Source of the DNA: Oxytricha trifallax
Taxonomy: Eukaryota > Ciliophora > Spirotrichea > Sporadotrichida > Oxytrichidae
Direction: 5' to 3'
Length of the DNA stretch: 64,000 bases
NCBI GenBank assembly: GCA_000711775.1
Contig: ARYC01002111.1
Span: forward strand, 1-64,000
This document shows positions 1 through 11,859 of this stretch, one piece after another (the first letter of the stretch is position 1; every line of letters begins with the position of its first letter). The notes below the pieces were generated by a model. It had not been told where the DNA came from and did not search any database. It worked only from the letters and a program-made list of their open reading frames with translations. The translations under genes and the position numbers were made by a program.

Positions 1-758
1 CTAATCTCAAGATTTAATAGGAAAATTTCTAAGTAAAGAGGACCTCTATAAATATTTGGTATAGCAAGGTAAGTGCTTAAGTAAGATTTATAAATCCATT
101 ATAGTTGGATTGTTCTTGCCGACTTAGGAGGGAACTAAAATCTTATTCTTAAAAGCCTTAATGAGTGAAGAGAAAAAAGCTTTTAAGTCTAATGAAATTA
201 GGATGATAGAGATACCTAACTACCCTGAAATCTCAGAAACAAATCTTTATGATGATGCTATGAGTGATCCAGATGTTGCTCTCTACCTTCCATCAAAGCT
301 GCAACACTCTAATAAGTTGCCAGAGAGAATCTTCTTCTTTGGTGTTCTTGAAACTCTGAAACCTGAGTATTAAATGAAGTTATTTAAGAAGCTCACAAGA
401 AACGATACAGCATCTCTCCTGAAGAAAAAGAGAATCAATGTATTAAAATAAGTGATACCTGGCTGTAGGAACTTTAAAAGCATCCTTTCATTTCTAGTAA
501 GCTTAGTCTTCTAACTTTATAGAAAAACCTGGTACTGCTATACAATTGATGAAAGAGCGCAGCAAATTAAACAGAGAGAGAAAGTCTCAAATAAAACATG
601 AATTGAGTAAGAGGCTCTTCAAAAATTTATAAAAGCCAGAAGAGATGAACATAGATGCAGGAGCTGGCACTAAGAGAAGAAACATAGGCCCAAGCAAGCC
701 TTAAGAGGAAGAAAAGAAAGAGAAGCCAAATCCCTTTACGGGCAAATTTAATATGTGA
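1..758 (+). pseudogene. TBE 22-kDa protein gene, 5' truncated by window, frameshifted
   Basis: Reading frame open from base 2 with TAR as Gln. A GTAAGT...TATAG intron sits at 69-104. The encoded protein is hydrophilic and has no domain I recognise; its function in TBE is not established. Compared with the copy at 30287-31076 one base is missing near 371 (GAGTA-TTAAATG against GAGTACTTAAATG), which throws the second half out of frame. The frame that resumes reads to a TGA at 756-758, just before the convergent transposase stop. The most conserved stretch in all copies is MNIDAGAGTKRRN near the C terminus (about 643-685). The copy is decayed only slightly, so it is probably young. Confidence 0.85.
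69..104 (+). other. 36-nt intron in the TBE 22-kDa gene
   Basis: Bounded by GTAAGT and TATAG. Length differs between copies (36 nt here, 37 nt at 30390-30426, 36 nt at 27523-27558) and interior sequence is unrelated, while the flanking codons align. This is the pattern expected of a spliced intron rather than coding sequence. Confidence 0.75.
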
Positions 759-764
759 ACTTAT

Positions 765-1811
765 TCATTCGCTTAAATCTAAAACTTATTATACACAAAA
801 TCTCCCTTCTCTTGCGCATACTTTAGCTTTATCATCGCTGACTCTCTTAGCTGCACTCTTAATAAAATCGACAGTATCTATCTTTAAATAATGCATCAGA
901 TGGTAGAGCAGCAATTTCTTATAATGACCTTTCAATAATCCCCAATATAGTTCAATTCCATTGAACTAAGGGCTGTAAGGAACATTAAATAGAGGTGTTA
1001 TATTTAGCCTTTCATATTCCTTCCTTGAGTCTTTAGTTTTATGAACTGACAAGTTATCAACGAATAGAATAATCTCTTAGTCAGCGTACTTATCTCTGAG
1101 TTATTGCAAGAACTTAATATATTATTCAGTCTTTATAGAACGAGGGTGAATAACATAAGTCTCGAGGCCACTATCTTCACTTATTCCTCCAAGAATTGCA
1201 TGAGTTTACACCTTAACCTTTTAGTCATAAACTTCTATATTACTATACCTCTTGTACCAAGACCTTGATATAAAGGTATTGAATGTAAATACAGCTTCAT
1301 CAGCGTGTATGAACTTTATATTATGCTCTTAAGACCTCTGCATTTAATCGAATATATAATTTAAATTAGTCTTATAAAATGGAACATTAAAGTCAATCAC
1401 TCTCTTAATGCGATTGACTGTCTTGTAAGATATTCCGTTCTTTTTATATATGTTAGCTATCGATTAAGCAGATATGTGAAGCTCAGGAAATTGGCGATGA
1501 AACATCACAGCCCTCTAGGCTAGAGAGAAGTGAGCCCAGTATTTAAGAGTCTTATCATTAATAAGATATTCAATATGATGCTGCTAAAATTTTAAGGGTC
1601 TCTTAGGCTTAGAATTAAGATGCTATCTCTTTAAATTCAATGCTAATAGACAGTGAGACCTCACAGTTGCTGGAGATTTATGGAGTAGCCTTGCTATAGA
1701 CGTATAATTCAGAACAGGCTTGAGTTATTCACTATATTCATCACATCCATATCGCAACTTAAACAATAAATCTATATACTCACTGTCATAAACTGACCCC
1801 AAACCTCGCAT
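765..1811 (-). CDS. TBE DDE transposase (42-kDa class), apparently intact
   Basis: 348 codons from ATG at 1811 to TGA at 767-765, with many TAA/TAG read as Gln and no internal TGA or frameshift seen. IS630/Tc1/mariner-superfamily transposase, which cuts and joins the element ends; TBE transposases are known to take part in genome rearrangement in Oxytricha. The catalytic triad is visible: first Asp in FIHADEAVFTF, second Asp in LFVDNLSVHKT, Glu in FNGIELYWG, with 34 residues between second Asp and Glu (DD34E). An N-terminal helix-turn-helix region precedes it. This is the only TBE transposase in the window that reads clean end to end, so this copy could still be expressed during macronuclear development. 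Confidence 0.93.
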
Positions 1812-1871
1812 ATACTCACTTAAAATACTAATATTTAAACATTAAACCCCTACATAAACCCTATTAAAACC

Positions 1872-1949
1872 CTAATAAAGTATGCACTAATAGTCTACTT
1901 TTATCAATCAAAAACTCAATCAAACTACTAAAAGGGTTTTGGGGTTTTG
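1872..1949. repeat. TBE terminal inverted repeat (right end)
   Basis: About 78 bp; reverse complement begins CAAAACCCCAAAACCC and then matches, with few changes, the ends at 24026 and 32263. Flanking ATT at 1950-1952 fits the ANT target. Confidence 0.9.
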
Positions 1950-1952
1950 ATT

Positions 1953-2540
1953 ACTTTAATTAAAAATAATGGAGACGATGAGGCTATGGTGATTATCGAT
2001 GATAGAGGAGTTAATGATTGTAATAAATCAATTCAAGAATTATGCACTAGACAATATTTTGAAATTTTTATTTAAATCGTATATAAACTTACATATTGAA
2101 AAATTCAGGATTAAATATGCCCAAAAAAGTAATGCTCAAATCAAAAAAGCAACTATCTCAAATAATTATCTAAGGGATAAAATGAAGATTAAAGCAATAT
2201 AATAAAAATATATATATTAAGATCTATAAAAATTTACTTTGATACCTTATTCAGATGAAATATTAATGTGATTATAATACTTATATTAATATTGGAGGGT
2301 TCCTGCCCAAATAGAGCTAAATTAACATGAATAATTAAATAAATTGAAGCTTTAAAAAAATGATGAAATTTTGATTAAAAACTGTTAATTATTATTTTGC
2401 TTTAGTTTTTTGACCAGATCAAAAGCTCTGCTCTAAAGGAGATTATAATCCCTAAGATTAAGTTGTATTTACAAATTTTATTAATTGTCCTCTTCATCTT
2501 AAATTAAAATAAATTTTTAAAGCATATTTAATTGTTAGGG
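1953..2540. other. AT-rich spacer
   Basis: No convincing coding frame, repeat or RNA gene seen; probably germline-limited spacer. Confidence 0.5.
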
Positions 2541-2710
2541 GCTGCATTTTTCTTTAGAAGCGTTTGATTTCGACATATAAAAATGGGATATTGTTATATA
2601 AATGGAAGAGAGCAAGCGAGTATTAAATGCTTCAGGGCCTCCTGATGAGATTTATGTATTAGGTTTATATAATAGTAAAGAATATCTAAATATAGCCCAA
2701 AAAAAGTAAA
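2541..2710 (+). CDS. Kelch-repeat coding segment (isolated germline gene piece)
   Basis: A short stretch of higher GC whose frame, with TAA as Gln, reads as about one and a half kelch blades: a W in FDIQKWDIVIQME and the strand IYVLGLYNSKEYLN, close to the kelch pattern IYVLGGYdgkeYLN. Kelch blades build beta-propeller protein-interaction domains. There is no start or stop of its own and AT-rich DNA on both sides, so I read it as a macronuclear-destined segment (MDS) of a gene whose other parts lie elsewhere. A relation to the B-box/kelch gene at 12.9-14.7 kb is possible but not shown. Segment borders are estimates because the pointers were not identified. Confidence 0.55.
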
Positions 2711-3997
2711 TTTAAATGTCTAAAAATAATTAAAAGCATTTAATTCAAATTTTTTGCAATTAAATTGGAATTAATTTGAGTTATGATCTAGCTTTTATAC
2801 TAAGCCAAGCATTGTTTTACTCTAAATTATGATGTCAATGATACTAATATAATAAAATTCTGTTCTTTTACCTTAATCCTGTTTCTCATATTTCCTCATC
2901 TAAGAAAATACTTTATATAAGATAAGAGATTTGTTCATAAATGTTGAGGTATAATTGCTCTCACAATATTCGCATAATTTTAGATGAATTTCAATTTCCT
3001 ATCTAAATGGTGATTAGATAAGAGTTTTTCTAAAACTCACAAGAACAACAATAAAATAATACAAATTTAATCATAAAAATTACAACAATTCTTCTCATCT
3101 TTCAAGTCTTAAAGGCATTTCATTATCCTCTAAGTATACAATTTTCTGTAAAATATGAAATATGATGATCAATCTCTTATATACTTTTTCATGATATTCT
3201 TTCCGTCGATAATTTCATTCCTGATTGATAAAAATAAACTTCTATTTTTATTTGTGGAATCTTCTAGTTCATTAAGGTAAATTCATATTAAAAATATTTA
3301 ATGAGCTTCTTGTTATAAAAATACTATCATAGTTATAATTTTATTATTTTGACAATCACAGAATACCCCTATTTTCTCGTCATGTGTCTCACATAAAGAT
3401 ATTTACATATTTTTCAATGAATAACAACGAATAAAAAATTTAAAATATAAATAACTCCTGATAATATACAACTAAATTATTAGACAAGCAATTATATACA
3501 TAAATTACTTTATAAATTTATGAATGAATTAAGAATCATAAATAATGAGTTAATCAGATTATGCTAACTTTTTCAAACTTTATTCTATTTATATAATAAT
3601 TAAGTTTTTATTATCTTATTTACTAATTAATTTATTCACTTTTATAACCTAATTAAGCTATATAAAACATTTTAGAGTATACTAATTTATATGATTTACC
3701 ATGCTATTATTATTTTGATTATCTGTCTATAAGTAGATTTAAGAAAGAGAGAAAATAATTGTTACACAAAATGGTAGTCTTTCCAGGATTATCTAGATAA
3801 ATATTCTTACTTATTCGCTTCCTAAGAGTCCCATGGAAAATTTTTGAAAAAAACTTGACACAAAACATTTCATGGTAACTTACATAAATAATAATTTTTA
3901 ATAATTATCTTGAATGAATCAAGTGTTGTTAGTTAGTAAAGCAACAATTAAAGGCCATCTCCTATACTACCGTAAAATATTCATTAAAAACTTATGA
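2711..3997. other. AT-rich spacer
   Basis: Very AT-rich; no coding frame I can support and no repeat boundary recognised. Confidence 0.5.
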
Positions 3998-4114
3998 ATG
4001 ATTAAATTAAGAGAGCAGCTTCGTAAGAAAGGCATGGTGATTAATTTTAGTGCACCTCCCTTAGTCAATCCAAAGAAGGAAAGATTTAATTAATTAAAGT
4101 TATATTTACCTTGA
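3998..4114 (+). CDS. Possible short coding segment, 38 codons
   Basis: ATG to TGA with a locally GC-richer, charged reading (VINFSAPPLVNPKKERF in the middle). It could be the 3' end of a gene segment. Length alone is not significant under a one-stop code, so this is tentative. Confidence 0.25.
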
Positions 4115-4180
4115 AAAAAATATTAAAGCTTGCATATTTTCAAAGTAAGAATCACCAATAAAATAGGTGAAAAAATTATC

Positions 4181-4712
4181 TAAAATAACTTATTTTGTTT
4201 GAATTTATTAAGTAAATCTACTTTGTACATTTCTTTTTAATTATATTAATTTATTTATATTTTTAGATACTCTACCGCATTTAGGCTGTTTAACTTTAGT
4301 GTACCTTAATTATATTTAGTATAAAAAATATTTAAATTAAAAGCCATGAATAAAAATGAAATGTAGTTTTATTAAAAAGTAATTTATAAATTAAAATAAT
4401 AAATATTATTTAGAATTGCTATTATTATGAAGATATAAGAACTCATATTGTTAAGTCTTGTTGTTTGATATAGCAAGTGAAAAATATTCCTCCGTTTTAA
4501 TTAAATTTAATTTTTATATTACTTTATAATAAAACTACATTTCATTTTTATTCATAGCATTTAATTTATATATTTTTGATAGTTAATATAATTAAGGTAC
4601 ACTACAGTTAAACAGCAGAATCTAAAAATATAAATAAATTAATATAATTGAAAAGAAATTTATAAAGCTGATTTACTTAATAAATTCAAACAAAATAAGC
4701 TATTTTAGCTAA
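4181..4712. repeat. Fold-back (long inverted repeat) element 1
   Basis: Left arm about 4181-4392 and right arm about 4510-4712 are imperfect reverse complements around a loop of roughly 115 bp. Landmarks are AATGAAATGTAGTTTTATTA on both arms and GTGTACCTTAATTATAT near the middle of each arm. Arms are visibly diverged, so this is an older insertion than the palindromes at 42.9 and 32.4 kb. No coding content. Confidence 0.75.
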
Positions 4713-5029
4713 TTACTCAAGTAACATGAAAATACACCGAAACATGACCCCAAAAGACCTCTTAAATGACTAATTATAACAAAACGAACCCTAATATATA
4801 CTTAAGTATAGTAGAAAATTGAAAATCTTAGACTAGCACACCTCAGAAGCAAAGTTCACTCGATAAAACAGAGACTAAATATGGGTAGCAGTAACAGCAA
4901 CTCAATTAGATATATTGATCTTTTGATTACAAAATAAGGTCTATATAGAAGCAATAGTAGCAGCTGTTTAATAAAAACGATCATTTTTTTTACTAGTAAG
5001 CTATTATTAACATCACAAATAGTGTAGGT

Positions 5030-7172
5030 TTTATGCAGAAATTATTATAAAATAATTGTAGCTACAATCCGCAGAAAGACAGATAAGCCTCAAAGACATC
5101 AAATTTAGCAGATGCTAAATCATTAAAGAAACAAGAGAAAGCAAAGAGTAAAGTAAATGCTCAACTACCCAATCATCAAGCATTCTTTGGTCTCAATATG
5201 AACTTAAATGTAAAAACATAAAAGGATCCAAAATGCTAATTATGATATATAAAATATGCTACATCAATTTTCAGTGATGAACAACTAGAACAACACATAC
5301 CAATCTTATCAGAGCAACATATCAACTCTAAAGAAAAAAATCCCAAAGATTCTTCTTATTTTGAGTTCACAAATGAGAAACTATTCAAACAAACAGAGAT
5401 GATATTATTTGAAATTGATCTATATAAAACAAATAAGTTAAAGAGTAAGGATATAATTTATTACTCAAAAGAAGTAAGAAAGTTAGATTTAAGGATAATT
5501 AGCAATTCAAAAATAAAAGTAATAGAAATCCCACACTGAATTATTAATAAGTAGACAATACAAACAAAGAAAGACAGAAATCCTCATAAGATGATGATGT
5601 AAAATCATAGAAAGAATTTAGCTTAAATTTTGAAGATGAATAGCACAATAAAATTGATAATGAATTCTCTAAGTAAAAATGTTAACCATAAATAGAATAA
5701 GTACATGAACTCATAACGAAATGCGGATGATAAAGATTAGAATGAATAGAAAGGATTGTTTGAAGATGATGAATACTCAAAAAACCCAGATAATCACAAG
5801 TTGTCTAACTATTAGTATCGATTATATGTAGATTTTACTTAATTACATGGTTAAAAGATGTTCAATTTATTTTGTAATGTCTATATATTACCATAAAAAA
5901 GCAATAATTAAAATTGTATCGAAACAATTATATTTATTTAAATAAGATATTCAAGAAGAAGGGATCCCATAAATATCATGAACTATTAATTTTATAATAC
6001 TTAATACACAGTGAGGTAGCAGATATCATCACAATTGTAAGAACTTTTATAAAACAAAATTGCATTTTTGTAAAATTTACCATGAAAAAAAGCATAAAGA
6101 TGCATATCATTTAGTTTTACCTGTTTATTAGATAATTTTAAGATGTATCTGAGCTAAAACTTGTCATAATAAATTAATGAACTGAATAGATAGAATATTT
6201 TGATATTGACTAGAGCATAATTAAATTCATGCCAGATTAAAATATACTAAATGATGGAGATTTAAAAACAATTATAATTGTCTATTCGAAAATACCTAGA
6301 AAAATTCAAATCTTAAATTTGTGAGATTTTGTTTATTTACTTGAAAATTAATGGGCAAATGTTTCCATAAACATCTATAAATGAACGAATATGATAAAGT
6401 ATAATTCAATATGAAATAAGAATACATCATCGTGTTTTGTAAGTTCATAAATTATCATTGAAATCGTCTTACAAAATTGTTTGATTTAATAAAAGATTCC
6501 TGACCTCAAAGGAAGTGTTTGATGTCAAGACGAATATGGAGAGATTTAAAGCACATATGTTCAATATTATCAGTTTTTTTAAGCTTAGTTTTTTCATATT
6601 TAAGTTAATATATATAGAGCTAAATTCTAAGTTCAAGCTTTAATTGATGAGACCATCCTAATATTTAGTGGTGAAGATGAGGTAAGATTCTCGATTTTCT
6701 AGAATATATATTATGAGTAATTTTTAAATTAAAAATTAAACACAAAAAATATGTTTATATTTTAGAATTTATTTGGATAATGCGCAAAATTTCGACATTA
6801 AAGAAATAAAACCTTTTCCAGGAGATAGGAGACTTCCAAAGAATATTTCAGGCTTTTGCTCACACCTTATCAAATGTAAGTTAGTATGGTTTTTATTATG
6901 AATATATTTTTTAAGAAATAATAAGCATTTTAAACATATCTATACTTATAGCTGGTGTAATTGCAATACGTGGAGGAAACACAGTTTAAACTGAATGCAA
7001 TGAATTCTCTATATTGGCTTACAAATCAATCAAAAATAAAATCAATAGAAATATCGGTAAAAATATACCCTATATTGCTGAACTGCCAAGCATGATTTAG
7101 CCAAGAGAAGAGTTTACTTTAATTTCAATTAAATTGAATTTCATTTACATGTTTTTAAATGAAAAGTTTTGA
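5030..7172 (+). CDS. Unknown spliced gene, fragmented (in-frame TGAs and frame changes)
   Basis: I do not recognise the protein. Coding signal is strong and discontinuous. The 3' part is clearest: an exon from 6766 reading IYLDNAQNFDIKEIKPFPGD, an intron 6876-6951 (GTAAGT...TATAG), then an exon reading SGVIAIRGGNTVQTECNEF to a TGA at 7170-7172. A second likely intron spans 6682-6765 (GTAAGA...TTTTAG). Upstream, coding-like stretches with purine-first codon bias occupy 5055-5540, 5570-5720 and 5940-6690, but in shifting frames and with several in-frame TGAs. The direct repeat AGAAATCC flanks about 5523-5580 and could be a pointer around a small internal eliminated sequence. Either IESs interrupt an active gene or this is an ageing pseudogene; I cannot decide between them. 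Confidence 0.5.
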
Positions 7173-8439
7173 AAATACATAGCCCGTATTTTTCCATATG
7201 ATAAAATTATATTCTGTTTAAATAAAAATACACCAAAAGTTCAAACTAATTTTTGATTTTATTAAAGCAAAATAATTTATACTTTTTTCTAATATTAAAA
7301 TGCTTAAATAAATTTTTATGATTGATGAAAAAATACTTAAAAAGTAAAAATTGCATATCTTGAAATGAACAAAAATTTCTCTCTTTTTAAAATAAAATAA
7401 GTTTCATTTTTGCTTCTAAATATATTACTCTGAATACTAAACGATTGTTGCAACTTTTTTTTTGAAAATTAATTTATTACAAAACGGTTAAATGTATTGC
7501 TCAATTCTTCTTTTCGCTTTACAATAATTAAGTTAAGAAATAATGCAAATAATAAAGTATATAAAATTGTAGAGTGGCGAAGTTTCATTGCCGTCATATA
7601 ATAAAGTAACTATAGAGAGTTTAAGATTTCTTTTTTAATTCATTTATTAACACTCTTTATAGCAATATAAAACGGTTGATAACTGTCGCAAACATTTTAT
7701 TCCATTAATAATAGTCAATGTTTTATAATAGTATATTTAGATTTCATATCAAAACCTTTATTTTTTGTGCTGCATGCAAAATGATATATAACAAGAGGAC
7801 AGTACTATTACAAGAATTCTATATTTATTCATAGAAATTTATTCAGAGTTAATCTAATATTATGCAAAAATAAAACATATTTTTTTATTAAATTGTATAG
7901 TGGTTTAACCTATCTAATAAATAAATTATCTCTGATAAAAACTATTTATAAATATTTATAAAAAAACAAAACATGAAATATTATAAACATAAATTATTTT
8001 ACAATAGAAAAAAACTCCCTCCCCATAAATTATTTATGTAGATAAAAGTAAACTTAGGACTTTTTTAAATTAAATCTAATTTTGAAATATAATTCAATGT
8101 ATAGTTTGGCTTAAATATTTGCAATTATCGCTACATCCATAAATCTCTTTTGCTTCATTGGTACTAGATACTCCCACTAACTTTTAATTTCATCGAATCT
8201 CTCCATTTGATCTAGTAGTTGTCTATTAAACCATCAAATTGCATAGATATAGTTGCAATTATGCGCCTCCAGAGTTGAGAAAAAGCCCCTACTTGTGGTG
8301 TTCATTCCTCGCATTTATTTCCATTTATAATACATTTTATCGTATCTAATAGGAGCTATCGATGTTACTAATGACTATATGATCGAGAGCTTCCAGTGAA
8401 GAAAAGTTAAAAGATAAGTACATAATTAAACGATGTATC
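7173..8439. other. AT-rich spacer
   Basis: Long A/T runs; no supported gene. The left end of the Rep-like element that follows should lie here but I could not find a matching inverted repeat. Confidence 0.45.
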
Positions 8440-9215
8440 CTAGTTATTAGCCATCGCAAAGGCAAACAGCTCAGTTAATTTCGGCGATCAAGTGATCTAT
8501 AAATATGGAGTCGCCTTTAAGGACAGGGTACCAACAATTACATTTCTCCAAGAATATATTGCCGAACTTAAAAAAACGACAATAACTCCAATAACCCTAA
8601 GGATGCAGATCTACAAGCACTCGGTTATCTTCAGATGCCTTGTATAAGCTCCTAATCAAGCATAAGAGTTGTAAGATTCCCAGCATTAGAATATACGGGC
8701 AAACCAATACTGGCAAGACAAAAATCACTTGCATTCTGGATGAGATATTAGTGTTCAAACAATACGTACAGTCAAATTCATTTTTCACATCCCAATGAAA
8801 CAAGGCAAGAACTGAGAGCCACAAACACTTATCGTGAATGAACTCAATCTATCGAAGAAATTTGGATAAACTGGGATTTCAGGGATGAAACGGTTGATAA
8901 AGAGTAATGGGATGGCCATAGAACAGAAGCATTGCGGCATGGAATACAAGTACAAGAGATGTTTCATAGTCATAGCATCGAACACTCTGCCCTTTAGCAA
9001 GAAAGACCCCGAAGATGCTCATGCTTTCAAGTCGTGATGTCTTCTCTGCCAATCCAAGATACCGAAACAAAGCAAGGAGGAGAAATTCCCTTTAACAGCA
9101 CCAATGGTAGTACAGTTCCTCAACTCAAGATTTCTAGCCGATCAGACAGAAAAAATGCAGCCGTTTGAGAACTCATAGACGGTGGTCAGAGACAGAGGAG
9201 AGTTGTCTAGTGATG
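8440..9215 (+). pseudogene. CRESS-Rep-like helicase gene, decayed copy
   Basis: Three short frames on plus together give the order of motifs of a superfamily-3 helicase as found in rolling-circle Rep proteins. Walker A is IRIYGQTNTGKT (about 8678-8713), a Walker B-like strand is EPQTLIVNELN (about 8816-8848; Asp of the usual DE replaced by Asn), and motif C is FIVIASNTLPFSKK (about 8966-9007). The motifs align in the same order with the better copy at 39.4-40.8 kb (GYPNTGKTT, EPQLVIMDEIK, VIAISNQLPFD), so the two are homologous. Frames change between motifs and a TGA follows the Walker A frame, so the copy is dead or interrupted. The endonuclease half is not readable upstream. GC is higher than the surroundings. 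Confidence 0.65.
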
Positions 9216-9384
9216 AAACGTAGTAATTACTTTATCTAAACATCGGTAATTTTAATATATATTATAATATGATACATTTTGGCAGACCACCAAAGACCCA
9301 TGCCAGACCACGTGACCACTAATAATAAAATATATACTAATGATTAATTAAATTTGAAATCTAAATCTAATTATGATTAATGCA

Positions 9385-9465
9385 TCTTGTATTTAGTGGC
9401 AGTTGAGATTACTAATTTATAATTGATTAATCTTTATTTCTCAAATTTTCCTATTTATATCTTTT
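9385..9465. repeat. Remnant resembling the right end of the Rep-bearing element
   Basis: TATTTAGTGGCAGTTGAGAT followed by similarly spaced T-rich sequence resembles the inverted repeat at 41000-41085 (TATTAAGTGGCAGTTAAGAT). Its position downstream of the Rep-like remnant matches the layout of the complete element. Similarity is partial. Confidence 0.4.
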
Positions 9466-10359
9466 TTATCAATAATTAATCTGAGTTCTTAATACTTTGA
9501 AAGAGAAATAATATTTATAAGAAAGCTAACTTTACATATTAAAATATAAAATAAAAATACTTTTGATGCATAATTACTAAATCTACTTGCTTTTAAATGA
9601 TTTGTTCAATAAATTTTTTTAATAGCTTTTTAAATTTCTAAGTTGTAAATTTTAATAACTTTATTATATTTTAATTTGATATAATAATAAACATTATCTC
9701 TAGATTCTAAATTAAAGTAATTATATTGTTTTTTTTATTATAAAAATCTGAATAATTGAATTTTTAGTCAATAATTTTGATGTTTATATTTGTATATTAA
9801 AATTTATAGCTTTTTTATAAAAGTGAGATATAGTATCTATGATCATTTGTTAAAAGCATTTAACAAAAATGCGAAAATACATTTTTGATATGATAAATAA
9901 TAAGAATGTCTAAATGGGATAAACCATTAGTAAGAAAAATGATTATATTGTAAACTTTTACCAATTTGACTTTTGAAAATCTATTTATATGTTTTTAAAG
10001 TGGATATTTTATTTTAATCTTTTAGAAATAATACTATCACTGCATTCAAAATCCAACTTGGAAATCCAATTAAAATTATAACTTGATTATCCTTATTTTT
10101 ATTTTATTGCTATACAAACCTAGTCTGTTTAAATTTCAGGAGCTACTGTATTCAAATTTAACAAAGATTCCATTTTTTGAGAAGCTCAAAAGAACAAAAT
10201 TCTTATATTTCCTCCTCACTGATGAAGTCTTATTCGGGTTCCCTGTTTGATCAGTATCGATCACAAATAGATTAAAATAAATAGGGAAAAAGATTTTCAA
10301 AACAAAAAACAAACTTTAGTAATATTAAATAAATGAAATATCATTTTTTTTAATGATCA
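9466..10359. other. AT-rich spacer
   Basis: No gene, repeat or RNA supported. Confidence 0.5.
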
Positions 10360-10860
10360 CTTCCTTTTACTGTTAGGGCTCAAAGTCATCATCTTCGGAG
10401 TCTCTTCCTCTTTTCAATTCACCATCATTATCGAATCGGAAAATTTCTTCATCATTGGTGTTGGAGTTTTCCCACATCTAGAAATCATCCCAAACGTCCG
10501 TTAACAATTGAAAATTGAACTTAGATGGGTGGAGTTTGGCATGCTTATGCTCCTTCTTGTAAGCCTGAGAGGCTCTGGCATCGTTATAGATCGAAGCATT
10601 TTGTCATGATTTTCTCGACTCTACAATTTCTCTCATGGAGCTTGGTCTTCCTTTGCTTCTTCTGAGTTCCTAAGTAGTAGGTACTCTGGACCTCTTCTTC
10701 AGAGAGGTCGACAGGAATTCTTCGCACTTTACGCATATAGAGTACAAAGTTATAGCCAAGAACTTTCTAGTATAGCTTGCATGAGTTTCCTTGGTTAGTT
10801 TCTTTGCAGGTTTAGCTGCAAAGAAACTTGATGGGATGTGTTATCTGTGAAACTTGAATC
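10360..10860 (-). CDS. Unknown acidic/basic protein segment
   Basis: GC-richer island whose minus-strand frames read as ordinary protein. First comes a basic stretch (NFVLYMRKVRRIPVDLSEEE), then after a frame change near 10590 a second stretch with an acidic tail (KRGRDSEDDDFEP). No start codon is obvious and no family is recognised. The tail composition suggests a nuclear or nucleic-acid-associated protein, but that is inference. It lies about 1 kb downstream of the Rep-like remnant and on the opposite strand, so it could be a second gene of that decayed element or an unrelated gene segment. The frame change means at least one indel or an unrecognised intron or IES. Confidence 0.45.
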
Positions 10861-10869
10861 CATAGTGTT

Positions 10870-11859
10870 GTACGATATCTTATTTAGTAAAATTACTTAG
10901 ATTTTCCAGCGAATGAGTAAATAATTGAAAATTGAGATTTATAATATCTATGTATTATTAATATTGCTAAAATACAAAAGAATAGGTAATTTTAAAAATC
11001 AAAAATACAAATAACAGTCATTAATTATAAATTGAATATAATATTAAAGATAATTTAAAAAATGTCTAAGTATAAAGAGCATTTTTACAAATTTCGTTTC
11101 CAAAATACAAACTGATAATAATTGTTTCTATGAATAATTTTTTATTATTTAGATTTTTTAAAATCATTCTATTTGAGCGAATGAGGTTAGCATTTATTAA
11201 GTATGTATAGTTGATTAGACTTAAGATTATTAGAGTTTCATTTATTTGTAATATTTTCTTCTATATTTGAGCTATTACCATTTTTTGGTGTTAATTTCCT
11301 AAAAATAAATATTATTTTCTCATCTTTTAGTTTGTGGTAGTATTAACTTCAAGTGTTTAAACATAATGCTTGTGTAAATATAAGAGAAAGAGTTTGAAAA
11401 TGAGGATATTTAAATTATTTTACTTATTGATTCTTTTGTGAGCTGAAACCTCTCTGATCCATTTTCATTTATTAATTTCTAATTATATTCTGTTTTAATT
11501 TAAGCTAATTACAATTTTTAATTTCAAAAAATTCACATATATATTTAAATATAGATATGCTTCTCAAAGTAGTAAAAGGGAATAATTATAAATTGTTTAA
11601 TATGAACTAATGTTTTAATAAAGACTTTTTGTATTTCAATTATTAGTAATAAGTAATAAGTAATATAAATCCAACCAATCTTATATACAATATTTAAATA
11701 TGGGCAATTTTTATTGGATTGTAAATGAATTAAAAATATAATGATTAGTGATTAAAATTAAAATAAGATTTATATATATAAGATAGTTAATATAAAATAC
11801 GGGCTAACTCAGAAATTATTTATTTTTGACTTACCCGTATTCTCAATGTTTTTCAAAAA
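10870..11859. other. AT-rich spacer
   Basis: No supported gene or repeat. Confidence 0.5.

Larger units (their letters stand above)
1..1949. mobile_element. TBE: TBE transposon, right part (left end outside window)
   Basis: Right-hand portion of a telomere-bearing element. It ends in a G4T4-type terminus (GGGTTTTGGGGTTTTG ending at 1949) followed by ATT, which fits the TBE ANT target. Inside are the 22-kDa gene on plus and the transposase on minus, convergent with only 6 bases between their stops, as in the two younger copies at 24-32 kb. The kinase gene would lie left of the window. Its terminus matches the outer copy ending at 32263, so both belong to one subfamily. Confidence 0.95.

Noticed and set aside
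5230..5265. Direct repeat ATGCTA flanking 17 bp, a possible tiny IES.
   Set aside because: Removing it would shift the frame that is open on both sides, so it is not supported as an excised segment.
5940..6690. UGA might be a sense codon (Trp) in this organism, because TGAs occur in otherwise coding frames.
   Set aside because: The 57412-58578 ORF has ten Trp codons, all TGG, and no TGA in 388 codons; TBE and other transposase genes end at TGA at equivalent positions. Stop is the better reading; the TGAs are local.
8597..9070. Overlapping minus-strand open frames across the Rep-like region.
   Set aside because: They are shadows: helicase motifs in the right order are on plus only.
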